Shown here piece by piece: positions 6,174 through 9,884 of a stretch of DNA of 9,884 bases; within the stretch, counting starts at the first letter, position 1; each line of letters begins with the position of its first letter. Both the position numbers and the translations under genes were made by a program. The stretch comes from Nitrosomonas sp. (GTDB lineage: Bacteria; Pseudomonadota; Gammaproteobacteria; Burkholderiales; Nitrosomonadaceae): NCBI GenBank assembly GCA_003514765.1, contig DOOY01000182.1, positions 1 to 9,884 of the forward strand, read 5' to 3'. The notes below the pieces were generated by a model. That model was not told the DNA's origin and did not search any database. It worked only from the letters and a program-made list of their open reading frames with translations.

Positions 6174-7373
6174 ATGGCCAAGCAAACACAAGACGCCTAT
6201 ATAGTTGCAACTGCACGCACCCCAGTCGGCAAAGCGCCGCGCGGTATGTTCAAACATGTTCGTCCTGACGACATGCTGGTGCATGTGATCAATACGGTTA
6301 TAAAACAATGTTCTGGTCTGGATCCGGCTGCAATTGATGACGTGATTGTGGGCTGCGCCATGCCTGAAGCTGAACAGGGGATTAACGTTGCGCGAGTGGC
6401 CTTGTTACTGGCAGGTCTGCCGAATAGTGTGCCGGGAATGACGATTAATCGTTTTTGCGCATCGGGCTTGCAGTCAGTGGCAGTTGCAGCTGACCGTATT
6501 CGTTTGGGCGAAGCGGATGTGATGATAGCAGGTGGAACTGAGAGTATGAGTATGGTGCCCATGATGGGTAATAAGGTGGCGATGAATCCAGTTATGTTCC
6601 AGCATGATGAGAATGTTGCGATCGCTTATGGGATGGGGATGACCGCTGAAAAAGTGGCTGAACGATGGAAAGTAGCGCGGGAAGCGCAAGATGAGTTTGC
6701 CTTTACGAGTCACCGGCGTGCTTTAAAAGCTATCGAGAATGCTGAATTTGCGCAGGAAATTGCACCCTACACCGTGAATGAAAAGTATCCGGATCTGATG
6801 ACACACCAGACACGTGAAGAAATTTCGGTAAAAGAAACCGATGAGGGGCCGCGTGCAGATACCAGTCTGGAGGTGTTGGCGAAATTGCGGCCTGTTTTTG
6901 CTGCGCATGGTTCGGTAACAGCGGGTAACAGTTCACAAATGTCCGATGGTGCCGGTGCTGTGGTCTTGATGAGTGAGTCCGCTATGCAGCGCTTTAATCT
7001 TTCGCCATTAGGTCGTTTTATCGGTTTTTCTGTTGTCGGTGTGCCGCCCGAAATCATGGGTGTTGGGCCAATCAAAGCGATTCCTAAAGTGCTGGCGCAA
7101 ACGGGTATTAAACAGGATGATCTTGACTGGATTGAGTTAAATGAAGCGTTTGCCGCGCAGAGTCTTGCTGTAATTAATGAATTGAATCTCAACCGGGAGA
7201 AAGTCAATCCACTGGGTGGTGCAATTGCACTGGGTCATCCATTGGGTGCGACAGGTTCCATACGTGTGGCAACGCTGATGCATGGTTTACGTCGTCATAA
7301 AAAGAAATACGGTATGGTGACCATGTGTATAGGCAGCGGCATGGGTGCTGCGGGTATATTTGAAGCGCTATAG
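6174..7373 (+). CDS. fadA: Acetyl-CoA acyltransferase (3-ketoacyl-CoA thiolase), FadA-type
   Basis: Cleaves 3-ketoacyl-CoA with CoA to acetyl-CoA and a shortened acyl-CoA, the last step of beta-oxidation. The reverse acetoacetyl-CoA condensation is also possible for this fold. The 399 residues match the family length and all catalytic elements are present: nucleophile Cys95 in NRFCASGLQS, NEAF (323-326), His355 in GGAIALGHPLGATG, and the acid/base Cys385 in CIGSGMGA. The N-terminus DAYIVATARTPVGK is typical. The gene lies 65 bp after the FadN-like gene with no obvious promoter between them, so the two are probably one operon and may form a multienzyme complex. The gene ends inside a 9-bp inverted repeat covering its stop codon. 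Chain-length preference cannot be read from sequence, and a biosynthetic acetyl-CoA C-acetyltransferase (AtoB/PhaA) role is the main alternative. The FadN-type partner argues for degradation. Confidence 0.93.
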   Translation: MAKQTQDAYIVATARTPVGKAPRGMFKHVRPDDMLVHVINTVIKQCSGLDPAAIDDVIVGCAMPEAEQGINVARVALLLAGLPNSVPGMTINRFCASGLQSVAVAADRIRLGEADVMIAGGTESMSMVPMMGNKVAMNPVMFQHDENVAIAYGMGMTAEKVAERWKVAREAQDEFAFTSHRRALKAIENAEFAQEIAPYTVNEKYPDLMTHQTREEISVKETDEGPRADTSLEVLAKLRPVFAAHGSVTAGNSSQMSDGAGAVVLMSESAMQRFNLSPLGRFIGFSVVGVPPEIMGVGPIKAIPKVLAQTGIKQDDLDWIELNEAFAAQSLAVINELNLNREKVNPLGGAIALGHPLGATGSIRVATLMHGLRRHKKKYGMVTMCIGSGMGAAGIFEAL

Positions 7374-7404
7374 TACTCCATCATTTCTAGGTTGTTGGAG
7401 TACT
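7372..7404. terminator. Perfect 9-bp inverted repeat at the thiolase stop codon, possible terminator or 3' stabiliser
   Basis: AGTACTCCA (7372-7380) and TGGAGTACT (7396-7404) are exact reverse complements around a 15-nt loop, and the first arm begins inside the TAG stop codon. No T-run follows on the plus strand, so it is not a standard intrinsic terminator. It may slow 3' exonucleases or act in the 135-bp convergent gap to the formaldehyde genes. It could also be a dyad protein-binding site. Confidence 0.4.
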
Positions 7405-7508
7405 GACAGGTGTGAAGGTTTGAGTGTATTTGAAAATAGTCTATCAACTGTGTCTGTGAGGTGGGTTTTGCCTTGCATCGCCTGCCTCGAAAACGTTTCA
7501 ACGGCCTG

Positions 7509-8363
7509 TTAGAAATTGCTGTTTAGGGCGTCCCGATGATATTTCAGGTGATCATCGATAAATGTGCTGATAAAGTAATAGCTGTGATCATAGCTTGGGT
7601 GATAGCGCAGCGTTAGCTTTTGTCCGGCTTTATGACAGGCATTTTCCAATTGATCGGGGCGTAACTGTTCAGACAGGAACGGGTCATTAAGGCCTTGATC
7701 GATTAATATATTCGCAATACGACGGCCGTCTTTGATCAAGGCGGTCGCATCGTGATTGCGCCAATAATCCTGATTCTGACCCAGAAAATGAGTGAATGCT
7801 TTTTGCCCCCATGGACATTGCATTGGAGCGGAAACAGGTGCAAAAGCAGAAACGGACCGAAACTTCTCGGAATAGCGCAATCCCAGTGTCAGTGCGCCAT
7901 GGCCTCCCATCGAATGTCCTGATATGCCAATTCGATTTTTATCCGCGGGAAACTGGTTGACAATGATTTCATATAATTCTTGCGTAATATAGCTTTCCAT
8001 CAAATAATGGTTTGACCAGGGATTTTCTGTTGCGTCGAGATAGAAGCCGGCGCCTGAGCCGAAATCCCAGCTGTCTGATTCACCTGGAATGCCGGTTTCA
8101 CGAGGACTGGTATCCATAGTAACCAGCATAAGTCCATAATCAGCAGCATAACGCTGTGCGCCGGCTTTGATCATGAATGTTTCTTCAGTGCAGGTTAAAC
8201 CGGCTAGAAAAAAGAGCGCGGGCACCGGGTTTTGTTGTGCCTGGGGTGGTTGGTATACAGAAAACCGCATGGGCAGTCCAATAACCGATGAGTCATGCTG
8301 GTAAAAAACTTGCGTGCCGCTGAAGCAATTATGCTGGCTGCGTATTTCCAAAGTTTCAGTCAT
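7509..8363 (-). CDS. S-formylglutathione hydrolase
   Basis: Hydrolyses S-formylglutathione to formate and glutathione, completing glutathione-linked formaldehyde detoxification in the cytoplasm. The 284-residue protein belongs to the esterase D family (alpha/beta hydrolase), and its length matches the roughly 280-residue norm. The triad is visible: Ser151 in the elbow GHSMGG (149-154), Asp227 in GLNDPF and His260 in SYDHSYYF. GLTCTEE (55-61) holds the conserved Cys58 near the active site that is typical of this enzyme. The upstream dehydrogenase stop codon overlaps this start by one base (TGATG at 8365-8361), so translation is probably coupled and no separate ribosome site is needed. Family symbols in use are fghA and frmB; I cannot choose between them. 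It converges on the fad operon. Confidence 0.94.
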   Translation of the reverse strand: MTETLEIRSQHNCFSGTQVFYQHDSSVIGLPMRFSVYQPPQAQQNPVPALFFLAGLTCTEETFMIKAGAQRYAADYGLMLVTMDTSPRETGIPGESDSWDFGSGAGFYLDATENPWSNHYLMESYITQELYEIIVNQFPADKNRIGISGHSMGGHGALTLGLRYSEKFRSVSAFAPVSAPMQCPWGQKAFTHFLGQNQDYWRNHDATALIKDGRRIANILIDQGLNDPFLSEQLRPDQLENACHKAGQKLTLRYHPSYDHSYYFISTFIDDHLKYHRDALNSNF

Positions 8364-9469
8364 CAGTATACAACCACTGAGCGTATGGATTCACCTGCTT
8401 TCATCAATTGAAAACCTGTATTGATGTCTTCCAGTTTAAGGGTGTGCGTGATCAATGAATCAATGTTGATTTTGCCTTCCATATACCAGTCGACAATTTT
8501 AGGAACATCGGTACGGCCACGTGCACCGCCAAAAGCGGAGCCTTCCCATTTACGGCCGGTAACCAGTTGAAACGGGCGCGTGCTGATTTCCGCGCCGGCT
8601 TCAGCAACACCAATAATGATGCTCCGTCCCCAGCCTTTATGAGTACATTCCAGCGCTTGCCGCATGACTTGCGTATTACCGATACATTCAAAACTATAGT
8701 CGGCGCCACCATCGGTGAGCTGAACGATTGCATCTACAATGTCAGGAACTTCTTTAGAATTCAGAAAGTGCGTCATGCCAAATTCGCGTGCCAGGGTTTC
8801 ACGATTCGGATTGATATCAATACCGATGATTTTGTCAGCGCCAACCATTCTGGCGCCTTGTATGACATTCAGGCCGATACCGCCTAAACCAAAAACAGCA
8901 ATATTGCTGCCAGCTTCAACTTTCGCGGTAAATAATACGGCGCCAATGCCTGTTGTAACACCACAACCGATATAACAAACCTTGTCAAAAGGGGCGTCCG
9001 GTCTTATTTTGGCCAATCCAATTTCAGGTACCACTGTATAATTTGAAAAAGTTGATGTGCCCATATAATGAAACAATGGCTGACCATTCATGGTGAACCG
9101 TGAAGTCGAATCGGGCATCAGGCCGCGGCCTTGCGTGCTGCGAATCGCCTGGCAAAGATTAGTTTTTTGTGACAAGCAGTATTTGCATTCCCGGCATTCT
9201 GGCGTGTAAAGCGGGATTACATGGTCGCCAGCTTTTAGGGATTTAACGTTCTTGCCGACCTCAACCACAATACCGGCACCTTCATGTCCCAGAATGGCGG
9301 GAAACAAGCCTTCAGGGTCGGATCCGGAAAGTGTATAGTAATCGGTATGACAAATACCCGTCGCTTTGATTTCGACGAGCACTTCACCGTTTTTTGGGCC
9401 ATCTAAATCTACGTTTTCTACCGTTAGAGGTTGTCCTGCCTGCCAGGCGATTGCCGCGCGTGTTTTCAT
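8363..9469 (-). CDS. S-(hydroxymethyl)glutathione dehydrogenase / class III alcohol dehydrogenase
   Basis: Oxidises S-hydroxymethylglutathione, which forms spontaneously from formaldehyde and glutathione, to S-formylglutathione with NAD. Family members also reduce S-nitrosoglutathione. The 368 residues fit class III. Catalytic zinc ligands are Cys40 (GICHTD), His62 (GHEGAG) and Cys169 (IGCGVTTG). The structural zinc is held by Cys92, Cys95, Cys98 and Cys106. The NAD fold has GLGGIG (194-199) and Asp218 for NAD rather than NADP. Arg115 is in the position linked to glutathione-adduct binding in class III enzymes. The start at 9469 is chosen because MKTRAAIAW is the family N-terminus and an AGGA lies 8 nt before it. 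An in-frame ATG at 9520 would add 17 unlikely residues. The next gene is S-formylglutathione hydrolase, with a 1-nt overlap. Symbols in use include frmA, adhC and flhA-type names. No FrmR-like repressor gene is beside it, so control is unknown. Confidence 0.95.
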   Translation of the reverse strand: MKTRAAIAWQAGQPLTVENVDLDGPKNGEVLVEIKATGICHTDYYTLSGSDPEGLFPAILGHEGAGIVVEVGKNVKSLKAGDHVIPLYTPECRECKYCLSQKTNLCQAIRSTQGRGLMPDSTSRFTMNGQPLFHYMGTSTFSNYTVVPEIGLAKIRPDAPFDKVCYIGCGVTTGIGAVLFTAKVEAGSNIAVFGLGGIGLNVIQGARMVGADKIIGIDINPNRETLAREFGMTHFLNSKEVPDIVDAIVQLTDGGADYSFECIGNTQVMRQALECTHKGWGRSIIIGVAEAGAEISTRPFQLVTGRKWEGSAFGGARGRTDVPKIVDWYMEGKINIDSLITHTLKLEDINTGFQLMKAGESIRSVVVY

Positions 9470-9477
9470 CTGAATTT

Positions 9478-9486
9478 TCCTGTCCT
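9478..9486 (-). promoter_or_regulatory. Ribosome binding site of the formaldehyde dehydrogenase gene
   Basis: Read on the minus strand, GGACAGGA precedes the ATG at 9469, with the AGGA core ending 8 nt away. It supports this start over the longer reading from 9520. Confidence 0.55.
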
Positions 9487-9649
9487 TTATTAAGATGCTT
9501 GATCGTGTTTTGTTGTGCAATCTTTTGCGGTTGATTCTATCTTGTGACGGCTAAAATTTATAGACCGTTTGTTTTGTTCAGGCTTAAGATCACACATGGC
9601 TATCCAGCCCAAAGATCTGATGTATTGGAATGGAAGCTTATTAAACACG

Positions 9650-9663
9650 TGAATACGTATTCA
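9650..9663. promoter_or_regulatory. 14-bp perfect palindrome TGAATACGTATTCA, possible operator
   Basis: The sequence is its own reverse complement and lies about 180 bp before the formaldehyde dehydrogenase start. A palindrome this long is expected by chance roughly once in 16 kb, so on its own it is weak evidence for a regulatory site. Confidence 0.2.
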
Positions 9664-9746
9664 GTTGAAAAAAGTTGTATGGGAGCAACGTTATGGAAGC
9701 ATTATGGGCGAAGTCAAATATATTTTTTGTTTGTACCGTAGTCCAG

Positions 9747-9793
9747 TTGTCCCGGTAGTTTATACTGATATTATAATTGTGATTTTAATCATG
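9747..9793 (+). promoter_or_regulatory. Possible outward promoter with CRP/FNR-like dyad
   Basis: TATAAT (9772-9777) is a perfect -10 element. The best -35 is TTGTCC (9747-9752), at a long 19-bp spacing. A TGAT-N4-ATCA dyad (9780-9791) follows directly and matches 8 of 10 positions of the FNR consensus; the overlapping TGTGA-N6-TCATG matches 8 of 10 of the CRP core. If real, the dyad would cover the start site and suggest repression of a gene to the right of the window. The AT-rich background makes chance matches likely. Confidence 0.2.
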
Positions 9794-9884
9794 TTGGTAA
9801 AAATTATTTAATGCCATAATCATAATATATTCAGTAGATTTTTAGTAAATGCTGTAGATTATTGTCAGTTCGGATTGTTGTTGT

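Larger units (their letters stand above)
9470..9884. other. AT-rich intergenic region upstream of the formaldehyde operon
   Basis: About 415 bp to the window edge without a convincing gene. A GTG-started 65-codon frame at 9544-9741 on the plus strand has no ribosome site and no recognisable domain. The region should hold the promoter of the minus-strand dehydrogenase/hydrolase pair, but no strong -35/-10 pair stands out on that strand. Notable elements are a 14-bp palindrome (9650-9663), a perfect TATAAT at 9772-9777 on the plus strand, and a TGAT-N4-ATCA dyad at 9780-9791. The last two may serve a plus-strand gene beyond the window. Confidence 0.5.

Noticed and set aside
9470..9520. N-terminal extension of the formaldehyde dehydrogenase from an ATG at 9520
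   Set aside because: The added 17 residues do not resemble the family N-terminus, and the ATG at 9469 has a properly placed AGGA site.
9544..9741. GTG-started 65-codon reading frame on the plus strand in the right-hand intergenic region
   Set aside because: No ribosome binding site, no recognisable domain and AT-rich non-coding composition; most likely a chance open frame.
9734..9757. TACCG/CGGTA inverted repeat in the right-hand intergenic region
   Set aside because: Only 5 bp arms with a 14-nt loop and no T-run; expected by chance.

Overview
The window looks like ordinary chromosome from a moderately AT-rich proteobacterium. The genes have proteobacterial-type Shine-Dalgarno sites and spacing, a glutathione-dependent formaldehyde pathway, a beta-oxidation multifunctional protein with the dehydrogenase domain first, and a GGDEF diguanylate cyclase. 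A betaproteobacterium of the Nitrosomonadaceae type would fit, but that is an impression from protein style and base composition, not a proven assignment. I see no rRNA, tRNA, CRISPR array, transposase, phage gene or insertion sequence.

Layout. (1) Bases 1-2079, plus strand: the C-terminal part of a family-2-type O-methyltransferase (cut by the window edge), a PgsA-like CDP-alcohol phosphatidyltransferase and a cytoplasmic SGNH/GDSL-type hydrolase. They are co-directional and closely spaced, and may form a small lipid or small-molecule modification cassette of unknown product. (2) Bases 2095-3201, minus strand: a diguanylate cyclase with an N-terminal GAF/DUF484-like sensor region, converging on the SGNH gene with only 15 bp between the stops. 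(3) Bases 3202-3582: a divergent AT-rich intergenic region with an inverted repeat that could be the control region of the next operon. (4) Bases 3583-7373, plus strand: a FadN-type 3-hydroxyacyl-CoA dehydrogenase/enoyl-CoA hydratase followed by a FadA-type thiolase. Together they could carry out the last three steps of fatty acid beta-oxidation. No acyl-CoA ligase or acyl-CoA dehydrogenase is present. (5) Bases 7509-9469, minus strand: class III alcohol dehydrogenase (S-hydroxymethylglutathione dehydrogenase) followed by S-formylglutathione hydrolase, with a 1-nt TGATG stop/start overlap. This is a complete two-enzyme route from S-hydroxymethylglutathione to formate and glutathione. (6) Bases 9470-9884: an AT-rich non-coding stretch with a 14-bp palindrome and a possible outward promoter.

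Most of the window is well-understood metabolism and I do not see a clearly new system. The points most worth a second look are a proline-rich, charged insertion inside the crotonase domain of the FadN-like protein, the methyltransferase/CDP-alcohol transferase/SGNH cassette with non-canonical motif residues, and the inverted repeats upstream of the fad operon and at the thiolase stop codon.
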